From Maribacter arenosus (GTDB lineage: Bacteria; Bacteroidota; Bacteroidia; Flavobacteriales; Flavobacteriaceae), in the NCBI RefSeq assembly GCF_014610845.1, contig NZ_JABTCG010000004.1, positions 434,001 through 498,000 on the forward strand: 64,000 nucleotides of DNA, read 5' to 3'. Within the stretch, counting starts at the first letter, position 1. Every line of letters begins with the position of its first letter. A program made the translations under genes and the position numbers. Positions 45,960 through 54,601 of this stretch are shown one piece after another. The notes beneath the pieces are model-generated. The model searched no databases. It was not told where the DNA came from and was given only the letters and a program-made list of their open reading frames with translations.

Positions 45960-46715
45960 ATGAGAAAACATACCATATACTTATTACTACTCTTATCTTT
46001 AGTTTTGGTTCAAAACTGCATTATGGATAAAAAACCTTTGGTCATTGGTCATCGTGGTGCGATGGGTCACGAAACTGAAAACACCTTAGCCTCTGTGCAA
46101 AAAGCTATGGATCTTGGCGTTGATATGATTGAAATCGATGTGTTTAAAATCAAAAGTGGTGAAATTGTTGTTTTCCATGACGTATATCTTGATAGATTGA
46201 CCGACACTACGGGTAAAATAGAGGAATTTGATTATCAGCAATTAAGGAACGTGAATGTCGAAGGGGGGCATGCAATTCCACTTTTGGTCGAGGTACTTAA
46301 CCTTATCGATAAAAAGGTCACGTTGAATATAGAATTGAAAGGGGCAGGCACAGCAACTGATGTCGACTCAATTGTAAGGAGGTATATTAATCAAAACGGA
46401 TGGTCAAAAGTTGACTTTCTTATTTCAAGTTTTAAATGGGATGAATTACGTACGATGAGAAAGCTCAATGCCGATATACCCATTGCCATTTTGACCGAAG
46501 ACGAACCTCTCGAAAGTCTGCCCATTGCCCAAGAACTCAATGCCGTGGCCATTAACCCCGATTTTGTAAAACTGGATAAGGAGAAGGTTCATAAAATAAA
46601 GGGGGCAGGGTTTAAAATCTATCCATGGACGATTGATGAACCGACCGATATCGAAATGGCCAAATCATGGGCTGTGGATGGTATCATAACCAACTACCCT
46701 GAAAGAATCAATTGA
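45960..46715 (+). CDS. Glycerophosphodiester phosphodiesterase, exported
   Basis: 251 residues. A hydrophobic N-terminus ends in LVQNC (Cys20), a possible lipoprotein signal. The GDPD TIM barrel has its motifs: GHRGAMGHETENT (His31, Glu40), DMIEIDVF (Glu58, Asp60), HDVYLDRLT (His73) and the late YPWTID. It hydrolyses glycerophosphodiesters to glycerol-3-phosphate and an alcohol. The TGA at 46713-46715 overlaps the ATG of the next gene by one base. It is likely periplasmic. Confidence 0.88.
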   Translation: MRKHTIYLLLLLSLVLVQNCIMDKKPLVIGHRGAMGHETENTLASVQKAMDLGVDMIEIDVFKIKSGEIVVFHDVYLDRLTDTTGKIEEFDYQQLRNVNVEGGHAIPLLVEVLNLIDKKVTLNIELKGAGTATDVDSIVRRYINQNGWSKVDFLISSFKWDELRTMRKLNADIPIAILTEDEPLESLPIAQELNAVAINPDFVKLDKEKVHKIKGAGFKIYPWTIDEPTDIEMAKSWAVDGIITNYPERIN

Positions 46716-48010
46716 TGTTCGATGTAATCATTATTGGAGGTGGGGCAGCTGGTTTCTACGCTGCGGTCCATTTGGCCGAAATAAATCCTGACCTTGAGAT
46801 TGCGATTTTGGAAAGGGGTAAAGAGGTTCTTAAGAAGGTGAGGATTTCTGGTGGAGGACGTTGCAATGTAACCAACAGCGAAACTGATCCAAGTGCATTG
46901 ACACGCAATTACCCCCGAGGTGCCAAAGAGTTGTTAGGGCCATTGTATACCCATGGCACGCAAGACACTATGCAATTCTTCATCGATAGGGGAGTTCCTC
47001 TAAAAGTTGAAGACGATGGCAGGGTGTTTCCCGTATCGAACTCTTCCCAAACCATTGTAGATTTTTTCTTAAATGAGATAGTGCGATTGGGAATTCAGGT
47101 CTTCAGACAGAGTTCTGTAGTTGCCATTGAAGCGATGCCAGAGGAAGATTCCGGTACTAAATGGAAAATAACCACAGTAAAAAACCATTATTTCTGCAAA
47201 AAGGTGTTGGTTGCGGCCGGCAGCAATCCGAAAGTCTGGAAACTTTTGGAAAACCTTGGACATACAATTGTACCACCAGTACCATCACTATTTACCTTTA
47301 ACATTACCGACGAACGAATTAAGGGGATACAAGGTGTAAGTACACCAGCCAGGGTTGAGGTACTTCCAAAACATACCTATAGGCCAGAGATTACTCTCAA
47401 TCTTAAAAGTAAGGGAAAGGAGAAAACCCTTTATAGCGCCGAGGGCCCATTGCTCGTTACGCATTGGGGACTAAGTGGTCCGGTTATATTAAGACTTTCC
47501 GCTTGGGGTGCCCTCACCTTGCACGACTATAATTATCGTTTTCCTATTCGTGTCAATTGGCTTCCTGAGTACCATCAAAGCTCCGTATTAGCTTTGTTGA
47601 TGGAAGTTAAGGAGGTGGAAGCCAAGAAAACGGTGCTACGGACCAAAGTCGTTGAAATCCCAAGACGACTTTGGACGAATTTGGTCAAGGCTTCGGGAAT
47701 TGCCAAAGATGAAAGGTGGGCAGATGTTACTAAGGAGCAATTACAAAACCTTTCCGCTCAATTGACAAATGGAAGATTTTTGGTGGAAGGCAAAAGCACC
47801 TTTAAAGATGAATTCGTTACCGCAGGCGGCCTTGACCTTAAGGAAATCAATTTCAAGACCTATGAAAGCAAAATCCATAAAAACCTTTATTTTGCTGGGG
47901 AAATTATCAATGTGGATGCGATTACTGGTGGGTTTAATTTTCAAAATGCCTGGACAAGCAGCTATATTGCCGCCCAGGCTATCGCAACAGAACTGACGAA
48001 GGAAAAATGA
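46715..48010 (+). CDS. HI0933-type (BaiN/RdsA-like) flavoprotein oxidoreductase
   Basis: 431 residues from the ATG at 46715, the alternative TTG being one codon earlier. N-terminal FAD site IIGGGAAGFYAAVHL, then the family hallmark RISGGGRCNVTNS, a YNRGAKELL-like NYPRGAKELLG segment and a C-terminal FAD loop GEIINVDAITGGFNFQNAW. The family's physiological reaction is mostly unknown; some members reduce steroid-like enones. It is cytoplasmic and sits between GDPD and DUF1697 with overlapping codons on both sides, so it is one operon, though no shared pathway is evident. Confidence 0.9.
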   Translation: MFDVIIIGGGAAGFYAAVHLAEINPDLEIAILERGKEVLKKVRISGGGRCNVTNSETDPSALTRNYPRGAKELLGPLYTHGTQDTMQFFIDRGVPLKVEDDGRVFPVSNSSQTIVDFFLNEIVRLGIQVFRQSSVVAIEAMPEEDSGTKWKITTVKNHYFCKKVLVAAGSNPKVWKLLENLGHTIVPPVPSLFTFNITDERIKGIQGVSTPARVEVLPKHTYRPEITLNLKSKGKEKTLYSAEGPLLVTHWGLSGPVILRLSAWGALTLHDYNYRFPIRVNWLPEYHQSSVLALLMEVKEVEAKKTVLRTKVVEIPRRLWTNLVKASGIAKDERWADVTKEQLQNLSAQLTNGRFLVEGKSTFKDEFVTAGGLDLKEINFKTYESKIHKNLYFAGEIINVDAITGGFNFQNAWTSSYIAAQAIATELTKEK

Positions 48011-48546
48011 TCTATATCGCTTTTTTAAGAGGTATTAATGTAAGTGGCCATAAGATAATAAAGATGGCCGACTTGCGAAGCCTATTGGAAGATGTGGGAT
48101 TCCAAGATGTTTTAACCTATATTCAAAGTGGGAATATAGTTTTTAAAAGCGCCGTTCAACTACCGACCAAACTAGAAAATATAATATCCAATACTATTTT
48201 GGACCAGTATGGTTTTGAAATTCCTGTCATTGTGAAGCAGAGAAGCGAAATAGAGGGTATTATGGCCAATAATCCTTTTACTGACCCAAAGGACATCGAT
48301 GAAAATAAGGTCTATTTTGTATTGCTGAAAACTGAACCCAAAGCTGAAAAGATAAAGGCCTTATCCGCTCTTAAATTTGAGAACGAAGAACTCGTAATTA
48401 CACCGAAATGTGTTTATTTAAAATGTGCTTTAGGTGCTGGTAAGGCAAAATGCGATAACAACCTTATTGAGCGCAAACTTCAAGTCGAAGCAACAACACG
48501 TAACCCTAAGACCCTATTGAAATTGTTGGATTTATCGTCGGATTAG
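48007..48546 (+). CDS. DUF1697 family protein
   Basis: 179 residues. Family start YIAFLRGINVSGHKIIKMAD, followed by YIQSGNIVF and, near the end, NLIERKLQVEATTRNPKTLL, all typical of DUF1697. It is a small cytoplasmic alpha/beta protein of unknown function. Its ATG overlaps the upstream stop (ATGA), and its 3' end overlaps the convergent TspO gene by four bases. Confidence 0.88.
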   Translation: MIYIAFLRGINVSGHKIIKMADLRSLLEDVGFQDVLTYIQSGNIVFKSAVQLPTKLENIISNTILDQYGFEIPVIVKQRSEIEGIMANNPFTDPKDIDENKVYFVLLKTEPKAEKIKALSALKFENEELVITPKCVYLKCALGAGKAKCDNNLIERKLQVEATTRNPKTLLKLLDLSSD

Positions 48547-49016
48547 TTCAGTTCCCATATGTTGTAATTCAAAACTGTTGCAAAACATACCCACAAAAAA
48601 TAAGGGACAAGTAACCAGGCCGCAATTTTGCTCACGATCCTGAACCAACGAAAGGTCAAGACAATTAGAATGAGTAAGGTTATAATGACGACAAGACCCC
48701 AAAAAGGTTCTCTAAAGCCAAAGAATACAATACTCCACGTAGCATTCAATAGCAATTGAAAAGCAAAATGGTACAAGGCGGTCTTTACCCATAAATGATG
48801 GAAACCTTTGGCCCAGACAAGCCCGGCAGCCACGCCCATCATTATGTATAGCACTGTCCATACGGGGGCAAATACCCAATTAGGAGGGTTGAAATCGGGT
48901 TTGTTCAAAGTCAGATACCAATCATTTACCGAACTCTGGGTGGCAAAACCGGATAAAAATCCAACGACCAGACAAACACCCACCGCAAGGGCAATATAGG
49001 TTAATTTTTTTTTCAC
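48543..49016 (-). CDS. tspO: TspO/MBR (translocator-protein-like) membrane protein
   Basis: 157 residues, five hydrophobic helices. The Trp- and Pro-rich signature of TspO is present: LNKPDFNPPNWVFAPVWTVL (the PPxWxFxPVWTxLY core), MMGVAAGLVW and NATWSIVFFGFREPFWGL. TspO proteins bind porphyrins and other hydrophobic ligands and affect stress and pigment regulation. The start codon is GTG at 49014-49016, since no ATG is in place near the expected N-terminus. Single gene, convergent with DUF1697 and divergent from mvaD. Confidence 0.9.
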   Translation of the reverse strand: MKKKLTYIALAVGVCLVVGFLSGFATQSSVNDWYLTLNKPDFNPPNWVFAPVWTVLYIMMGVAAGLVWAKGFHHLWVKTALYHFAFQLLLNATWSIVFFGFREPFWGLVVIITLLILIVLTFRWFRIVSKIAAWLLVPYFLWVCFATVLNYNIWELN

Positions 49017-49082
49017 TGGGTTGATTATTATCCTCTAAAATAAGGATTAAATCTATTGGTGGTGTACGATCTACATAAAAAC

Positions 49083-49090
49083 TATCTTTG
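49083..49090 (+). promoter_or_regulatory. Candidate -7 box for mvaD
   Basis: TATCTTTG matches TAnnTTTG and ends 16 bases before the ATG at 49107. It lies inside the longer reading frame that opens with TTG at 49056, arguing that translation begins at 49107. Confidence 0.5.
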
Positions 49091-49106
49091 CATAAATTTC
49101 AGTATA

Positions 49107-50198
49107 ATGACGCACTCTGAATTCCTTCCCTCAAAATATACCCGAATCGCAGAGGAAGGGAAGGTGACCTATAAAGCTCCAAGTAATATTGCTTTGGTAA
49201 AATATTGGGGTAAGAAAGAAAATCAGATTCCTGCAAATCCATCCATTAGTTTTACGTTGGATGCCTGTTCCACGACAACTTCATTAACCTATTCAAGGTT
49301 AAAGGAAAAAAGAATTGGATTCTCTTTTGAGTTGTTGTTCGAAGGAAAACCCAAACAAGATTTTAAACCTAAAATCGAGTCTTTTTTTAAGCGTATTGAT
49401 ACCTATCTTCCTTTTTTAAGGGAGTATCATTTAACGATCGAAACCTCGAATTCATTCCCCCATAGTAGTGGCATAGCTTCATCGGCAAGCAGCATGGCGG
49501 CTTTGGCGTTGGGACTTATGCATGTCGAAAAAGAATTGGACCCAACGATCACCCATGAGTTCTTTTTAAGAAAAGCCTCATTTTTGGCCCGTTTAGGTTC
49601 CGGCAGTGCATGTCGAAGCATCGAAGGTGACTTGATACAATGGGGGAGCCATAAGGATATTCCGGGTAGCTCAGACCTATTCGCCATCAAATATCCCTTT
49701 ACTGTACATGATGTATTCCATAAATATCATGATACTATTCTTTTGGTTGATAAAGGTCAAAAGCAGGTCAGTAGCACGGTGGGCCATGATCTTATGCATG
49801 GTCATCCTTTTGCGGAACGGCGTTTTATACAAGCCCATGATCATATTTCAAAACTTATCGATGTATTCGCCACAGGAAACTTAAAGGAGTTTATTCAGAT
49901 TGTTGAAAGTGAGGCATTGACCTTGCATGCCATGATGATGACCAGTATGCCTTATTATATTTTGATGAAACCGAATACGCTGAGCATAATTCAAAAGATT
50001 TGGGAATTTCGCGACACTTCTAATACCCATCTTTGCTTCACCTTGGATGCCGGCGCGAACGTACATATCCTGTATCCTGAAGATGAGAAAGAAAAAGTAT
50101 TCCAATTTATTAAGGATGAGTTGGTTGCATATTGCGAAAACGGACAGTATATTTGCGACAGAATTGGTTTCGGAGCTAAAAGATTAATACCTTCATAG
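49107..50198 (+). CDS. mvaD: Diphosphomevalonate decarboxylase
   Basis: 363 residues, GHMP superfamily. The N-terminus has APSNIALVKYWGKK and NPSISFTLDACSTTTSL, both diagnostic of mevalonate diphosphate decarboxylase; the phosphate loop is HSSGIASSASSMAALALG; the segment LGSGSACRSIEGDLIQWG carries the conserved SGSACRS. It makes isopentenyl diphosphate from mevalonate diphosphate with ATP, in the cytoplasm. It is followed after 228 bases by a mevalonate-kinase-like gene and a UbiA prenyltransferase, so an isoprenoid cluster. The start choice at 49107 rests on family alignment and on the promoter box. Confidence 0.93.
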   Translation: MTHSEFLPSKYTRIAEEGKVTYKAPSNIALVKYWGKKENQIPANPSISFTLDACSTTTSLTYSRLKEKRIGFSFELLFEGKPKQDFKPKIESFFKRIDTYLPFLREYHLTIETSNSFPHSSGIASSASSMAALALGLMHVEKELDPTITHEFFLRKASFLARLGSGSACRSIEGDLIQWGSHKDIPGSSDLFAIKYPFTVHDVFHKYHDTILLVDKGQKQVSSTVGHDLMHGHPFAERRFIQAHDHISKLIDVFATGNLKEFIQIVESEALTLHAMMMTSMPYYILMKPNTLSIIQKIWEFRDTSNTHLCFTLDAGANVHILYPEDEKEKVFQFIKDELVAYCENGQYICDRIGFGAKRLIPS

Positions 50199-50426
50199 GT
50201 ATAATTTATAGGGATAAAGTGACGTTTGATAGGTAGCACCTACAGGGTTAGGTAGAAGAGTTTTTGATAGGATTGAATATTTTGTTTATCTTTATAATTA
50301 TTTAATTGAACAAAAACAAGTTGTGATGTTAAATTCACATCCTTGTAATGAGTGACAAATTGAACTAAAACTTAAATGAGCATTGCGTAGTTTTTACGTC
50401 TTTGAGGTTAATACTTTAAAATTGCT

Positions 50427-51365
50427 ATGAAAGGACCATTGTTTTATTCTAAAATCCTACTTTTTGGGGAGTATGGGATCATTAAGGATTCCAAAGGACT
50501 TTCCATACCTTATAATTTTTTTAAGGGCGCTTTGAAAAAAGATGGAAATTTATCGGACGAGGCGCTTAAGTCAAATGGGTATTTAAAGAACTTTGTTTAT
50601 TATTTAGAAGAACTTGCGGCCAACGATTCGGAATTGGTCTCTTTTGACTTTAAAAAATTAAAGAACGATGTGGATGGAGGGATGTATTTTGACAGTTCAA
50701 TTCCACAAGGATACGGAGTAGGTAGTAGTGGTGCTTTGGTGGCCGCGGTCTATGATAAATATGCCCAGGATAAAATTACCGTTTTAGAGAATTTAACCCG
50801 TGAAAAACTATTGCATTTAAAAGCTGTTTTCGGGAAGATGGAATCTTTCTTTCATGGTAAATCCTCTGGTTTGGATCCGTTGAACAGTTATTTAAGCTTG
50901 CCGATCCTTATCAATTCCCAGGATAATATAGAATCTACCAGTATTCCTTCCCAAAACAAAGAGGGTAAAGGAGCAGTGTTTTTATTGGATAGTGGCGCAA
51001 CCGGGGAGACGGCACCTATGGTACACTTGTTTATGGAAAAAATGAAGCAGGAAGGTTTTCGGCAAATGTTGAAAAACCAGTTTATTAAACATACCGATGC
51101 CTGCGTTGAGGATTTTATCAATGGAAACATGAAATCCCTTTTTGGGAACTTAAAAGAGTTGTCCCATGTGGTTTTGGATAACTTCAAACCCATGATCCCT
51201 GCGAAATTCCATAAATTATGGAAACAAGGTATCGATACGAATGACTACTATTTAAAACTTTGTGGCTCTGGGGGCGGTGGTTATATCTTAGGGTTTACCC
51301 AAGATATTGACAAAGCCAAAAATATACTCAAGGATTACAAATTGGAAGTAGTTTACAACTTCTAA
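50427..51365 (+). CDS. GHMP kinase, probable mevalonate kinase
   Basis: 312 residues. GHMP motifs are all visible: KILLFGEYGII (motif 1, about 9-19), IPQGYGVGSSGALVAAV (motif 2, phosphate loop 92-108) and LCGSGGGGYILGFT (motif 3, near the C-terminus). The N-terminal FGEY and the SSGLDPLNSYLS segment fit mevalonate kinase better than homoserine or galactokinase. Together with mvaD upstream it would phosphorylate mevalonate. Phosphomevalonate kinase was not seen in the window. It is 10 bases upstream of the prenyltransferase gene, hence co-transcribed. Confidence 0.82.
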   Translation: MKGPLFYSKILLFGEYGIIKDSKGLSIPYNFFKGALKKDGNLSDEALKSNGYLKNFVYYLEELAANDSELVSFDFKKLKNDVDGGMYFDSSIPQGYGVGSSGALVAAVYDKYAQDKITVLENLTREKLLHLKAVFGKMESFFHGKSSGLDPLNSYLSLPILINSQDNIESTSIPSQNKEGKGAVFLLDSGATGETAPMVHLFMEKMKQEGFRQMLKNQFIKHTDACVEDFINGNMKSLFGNLKELSHVVLDNFKPMIPAKFHKLWKQGIDTNDYYLKLCGSGGGGYILGFTQDIDKAKNILKDYKLEVVYNF

Positions 51366-51375
51366 GATCCCTCAA

Positions 51376-52281
51376 ATGCTGAGCAGAAAAAACAAGCTCT
51401 TACTACTTAAGATGTTGAGCCTGTTCTCTATTGTGCGGGGTTATAATATCTTGGTAATTGCCCTCGCCCAATATTTGGCTTCCATTTATATTCTAGCCCC
51501 TGATTTACCATTGCGGAAAGTGGTTTTCGATCTCAATCTTTTTTGCATCGTACTCTCATCAACCTTGGTCATTGCAGGAGGTTACATCATTAATAGCTTT
51601 TATGATTCCGAAAAGGACCTGATCAATAAACCCAGGAAAAGTATGCTAGACCGCCTTGTGGGGCAACAGACAAAGCTTTCAGCTTATTTCACCATGAATT
51701 TTCTGGCCGCGTTTTTTGCAAGTTATGTTTCATTTAGGGCGGTTTTTTTCTTTTCGGCCTATATTTTTGGAATATGGTTTTATTCCCACAAACTGAAAAA
51801 AGTACCATTTCTTGGTAATTTTGTTTCAGCTACCTTGGCCATAGCTCCATTTTTTGCAGTTTTTGTTTATTACAAAAACTTTGACACGGTCATATTTGTT
51901 CATGCCCTTTTCCTTTTCCTATTGATCCTAGCTCGGGAAATGATCAAGGATTTAGAGAATATTGCCGGGGACATAGCCCAGAATTATAAGACAATCCCCA
52001 TTTTGTATGGTGCTAAAATTTCCAAAATAGGTATTACGGTATTGATAGCAACGACCCTTATACCCTCATTATTGCTTATTAATTATTTCGATGTTGGTTA
52101 TATGTACCTCTATTTCATCGCCTGTATCGCACTTTTGGGCATTTTTCTTGTCCTCCTGTGGAAATCGAGAACAAAGTTTCATTATGTCTGGCTGCACAAT
52201 ATCCTAAAATTGATTATTGTACTCGGAGTTTTTAGTATTTTATTGATCAATGTCGACCTTGTATTGAATCGTATTTTATAA
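51376..52281 (+). CDS. UbiA-family prenyltransferase
   Basis: 301 residues, eight or nine membrane helices. The two UbiA metal-binding motifs are NSFYDSEKD (Asn73, Asp77, Asp81) and KDLENIAGD (Asp192 to Asp199). It attaches a prenyl chain to an acceptor in the membrane. In this phylum such genes next to mevalonate genes are often labelled as geranylgeranylglycerol-phosphate transferases, but acceptor and chain length are not readable here; menaquinone or another quinone is possible. Likely the last gene of the mevalonate cluster. Confidence 0.85.
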   Translation: MLSRKNKLLLLKMLSLFSIVRGYNILVIALAQYLASIYILAPDLPLRKVVFDLNLFCIVLSSTLVIAGGYIINSFYDSEKDLINKPRKSMLDRLVGQQTKLSAYFTMNFLAAFFASYVSFRAVFFFSAYIFGIWFYSHKLKKVPFLGNFVSATLAIAPFFAVFVYYKNFDTVIFVHALFLFLLILAREMIKDLENIAGDIAQNYKTIPILYGAKISKIGITVLIATTLIPSLLLINYFDVGYMYLYFIACIALLGIFLVLLWKSRTKFHYVWLHNILKLIIVLGVFSILLINVDLVLNRIL

Positions 52282-52365
52282 GGAATAAGCAATCCCAGGG
52301 GTAAGGAAAAAAGTGTACTGCCAATATTTATAGGTTATTCCTATGAAGTCCGAAATTCATTTAGT

Positions 52366-52373
52366 TACCTTTG
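52366..52373 (+). promoter_or_regulatory. Candidate -7 box for the pseudouridine-synthase-like gene
   Basis: TACCTTTG matches TAnnTTTG and ends 16 bases before the ATG at 52390. An AAGGA-like sequence (52384-52388) also precedes the start codon. Confidence 0.5.
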
Positions 52374-52389
52374 CAAAAATTGGAAGGAT

Positions 52390-53232
52390 ATGGGTAGGTC
52401 AGATTCAAATAAGGGCAGCAAGGCATCAGGGCGACAAGGAGGCACATTTAGAAAGAAGAGTTACGCTAGGGGCAATGCACCTATTAGGGGGAAAAGTGAG
52501 CCCCAAAAGCAAGCGGATCCCAATCTGATACGTTTAAATAAATATGTAGCCAATTCGGGTGTGTGCTCGCGAAGGGATGCCGATATCTATATCGCTGCAG
52601 GGAATATTACCGTTAATGGGAAGCCCATCACCGAAATGGGATATAAGGTTAAAAAAACCGATGTTATAAAGTTCGATGGGCGTTTGCTGAATCCTGAAAA
52701 GAAGGAATATGTATTGTTGAACAAGCCTAAGGATTTTTCGACTACGATTCGTGATGAGAGTGGAAAACGCAATGTGAACGGTTTAATTTCTAGTGCTTCA
52801 AAATCAACATTGTTGCCTATAGATAAGATGGGTAAAGAGGCCACTGGCCTTTTATTATTCACCAATGATAGCGAGATGACCAGGCGATTGAAAAGTCCTA
52901 AAAATGGACTTCGTAAAATTTATCATGTGGTATTGAACCGGGAGCTTCGTAGCGCCGATCTAAAGAAAATACAAGAGGGGATAATTTTGGATGAAAAACC
53001 TGTACGTGTACAGGACATAAGTTTTATTGATAACGCACCCAAGCACGAAGTCGGGATTGAGATCTATAGTTCAAAGCATAGAATCGTTGAACGTCTTTTT
53101 GAACATTTGGAATATGAGGTTGTTAAAATAGACCGCGTTGCCTACGCCGGATTGACCAAGAAGGATCTACCACGAGGTCATTGGCGATATTTGACCGATC
53201 AAGAAGTGATCAACTTGGGGATGATTAAATAA
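52390..53232 (+). CDS. RsuA/RluB-like pseudouridine synthase with altered catalytic motif
   Basis: 280 residues. A basic, Gly/Ser/Lys-rich extension (1-45), an S4 RNA-binding domain (about 46-95: RLNKYVANSGVCSRRDAD, VNGKPI) and a pseudouridine-synthase domain (about 105-255) with YVLLNKPKDFSTT, GLLLFTNDSEMTRRL and RKIYHVVL. Where the family has GRLD before xxTxGLLL, this protein reads DKMG (145-148), so Gly148 occupies the catalytic aspartate position in an ungapped alignment. Either it is an inactive RNA-binding relative or the catalysis is displaced. The 3' end overlaps argH by eight bases on the other strand. Confidence 0.85.
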   Translation: MGRSDSNKGSKASGRQGGTFRKKSYARGNAPIRGKSEPQKQADPNLIRLNKYVANSGVCSRRDADIYIAAGNITVNGKPITEMGYKVKKTDVIKFDGRLLNPEKKEYVLLNKPKDFSTTIRDESGKRNVNGLISSASKSTLLPIDKMGKEATGLLLFTNDSEMTRRLKSPKNGLRKIYHVVLNRELRSADLKKIQEGIILDEKPVRVQDISFIDNAPKHEVGIEIYSSKHRIVERLFEHLEYEVVKIDRVAYAGLTKKDLPRGHWRYLTDQEVINLGMIK

Positions 53233-54505
53233 GTTTCTTCATCTTACCACGAATCTCCTTTAAACATAAATTGCCCAAACTTCCCTCGTGGGTATGCTGA
53301 ATATCGCGTTTGGGAGTGAAGGTACCCGCATTGATTTCCATTCCCATTTTTTTATAGGCATCACGGAATGGCATACCATTTTGAACCAATTCATTCAAAG
53401 TGTCTACGCTAAACAGGTAATCGTATTTGGGATCTTCAAGAATGTTCTTGTTCACACGGATTTCCTTTAAACTGAAAGTGAGGATTTCCAGACAAGCCTT
53501 CATGTCTTGAATGGCGGGAACAATGACTTCCTTAACCAATTGTAGGTCTCTATGGTACCCACTGGGCAGGTTGTTGGTGATCATCGTCAACTGGGTTGGT
53601 ACGGCCTGAAGTTTGTTGCATTTGGCACGGACCAATTCGAATACATCCGGATTCTTCTTATGGGGCATAATACTGCTGCCGGTGGTCAATTCATCGGGAA
53701 AGGAGATGAAATCGAAATTCTGGCTCATATAAAGGCAGATGTCCATAGCCATTTTGGATAGGGTAGCACCAATACTGGCCATACCAAAAGCAGTTGCTTT
53801 TTCAACCTTACCACGGCTCATTTGTGCGGCTACGACATTGTATTTTAGGGTCTCAAAGCCCATTTCCTTTGTAGAAAATTCCCTGTCGATGGGAAAGGAA
53901 CTTCCATAACCTGCAGCACTACCCAATGGATTTTGGTCAGCCACCTTATAAGCGGCGTCGATAAAGTATAGATCATCGATCATACTTTCTGCGTAGGCCG
54001 AAAACCATAGTCCGAATGAGGAAGGCATGGCAATCTGTAAGTGGGTGTACCCTGGTAATAGCACCTCTTTATGTTCTTCTGCCAAATCCATGAGCAGATC
54101 AAAAAGTGTAAGTGTCCCACTTTTGATCTCCAGCAATTCATTTTTCAAATATAGATGCATGGCCACCAATACTTGGTCATTTCTTGAACGTGCCGTGTGT
54201 ATCTTTTTTCCGGTATCTCCTAATTTCTCAATGAGTAAAAACTCGATTTTAGAATGCATGTCCTCAAAAGAATCTTCAATGGTAAATGAATTCTTTTCGA
54301 TGGTGTTGGATATATCGTTCAATGCATTGATCAACGCCGTGGTCTCCTCCTTGGTCAATAAGCCGATTTTACCCAGCATTTTGGCATGGGCTTTCGAGGC
54401 GATAACATCATATTTAACCAATTGTAGATCCAATTCCCGATCATTACCTACGGTAAAATGGTCTATTTTTTGGTCGGTGCTGAATCCTTTGTCCCAGAGT
54501 TTCAT
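53225..54505 (-). CDS. argH: Argininosuccinate lyase
   Basis: 426 residues, somewhat shorter than the usual 450-460. Fumarase/aspartase-superfamily motifs: the conserved TARSRNDQV, the signature GSSIMPHKKNPDVFEL, and HLQIAMPSSFGLWFSAYAES. It splits argininosuccinate into arginine and fumarate, the last step of the pathway. It lies 96 bases after argE, enough for its own promoter; TACCTTTA (minus strand, near 54560) is a seven-of-eight match to the -7 consensus. Converges on the pseudouridine-synthase-like gene with an eight-base overlap. Confidence 0.94.
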   Translation of the reverse strand: MKLWDKGFSTDQKIDHFTVGNDRELDLQLVKYDVIASKAHAKMLGKIGLLTKEETTALINALNDISNTIEKNSFTIEDSFEDMHSKIEFLLIEKLGDTGKKIHTARSRNDQVLVAMHLYLKNELLEIKSGTLTLFDLLMDLAEEHKEVLLPGYTHLQIAMPSSFGLWFSAYAESMIDDLYFIDAAYKVADQNPLGSAAGYGSSFPIDREFSTKEMGFETLKYNVVAAQMSRGKVEKATAFGMASIGATLSKMAMDICLYMSQNFDFISFPDELTTGSSIMPHKKNPDVFELVRAKCNKLQAVPTQLTMITNNLPSGYHRDLQLVKEVIVPAIQDMKACLEILTFSLKEIRVNKNILEDPKYDYLFSVDTLNELVQNGMPFRDAYKKMGMEINAGTFTPKRDIQHTHEGSLGNLCLKEIRGKMKKLI

Positions 54506-54601
54506 AATTCTTCGTTTTTGTCATTCCTGCCATAGCAGTAATCTATATTTATAAAGGTACTTTAGCCATCTTTTGTAAAACCTTGGATACCCAATGGTTT
54601 T

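Noticed and set aside
49056-49106. Longer mvaD with a TTG start at 49056
   Set aside because: The extra 17 residues have no counterpart in the family and would contain the promoter -7 box.
54027-54554. 175-codon plus-strand frame opposite argH
   Set aside because: Antisense to an intact argH with full family motifs; composition rich in Ser and Phe as expected for a shadow.
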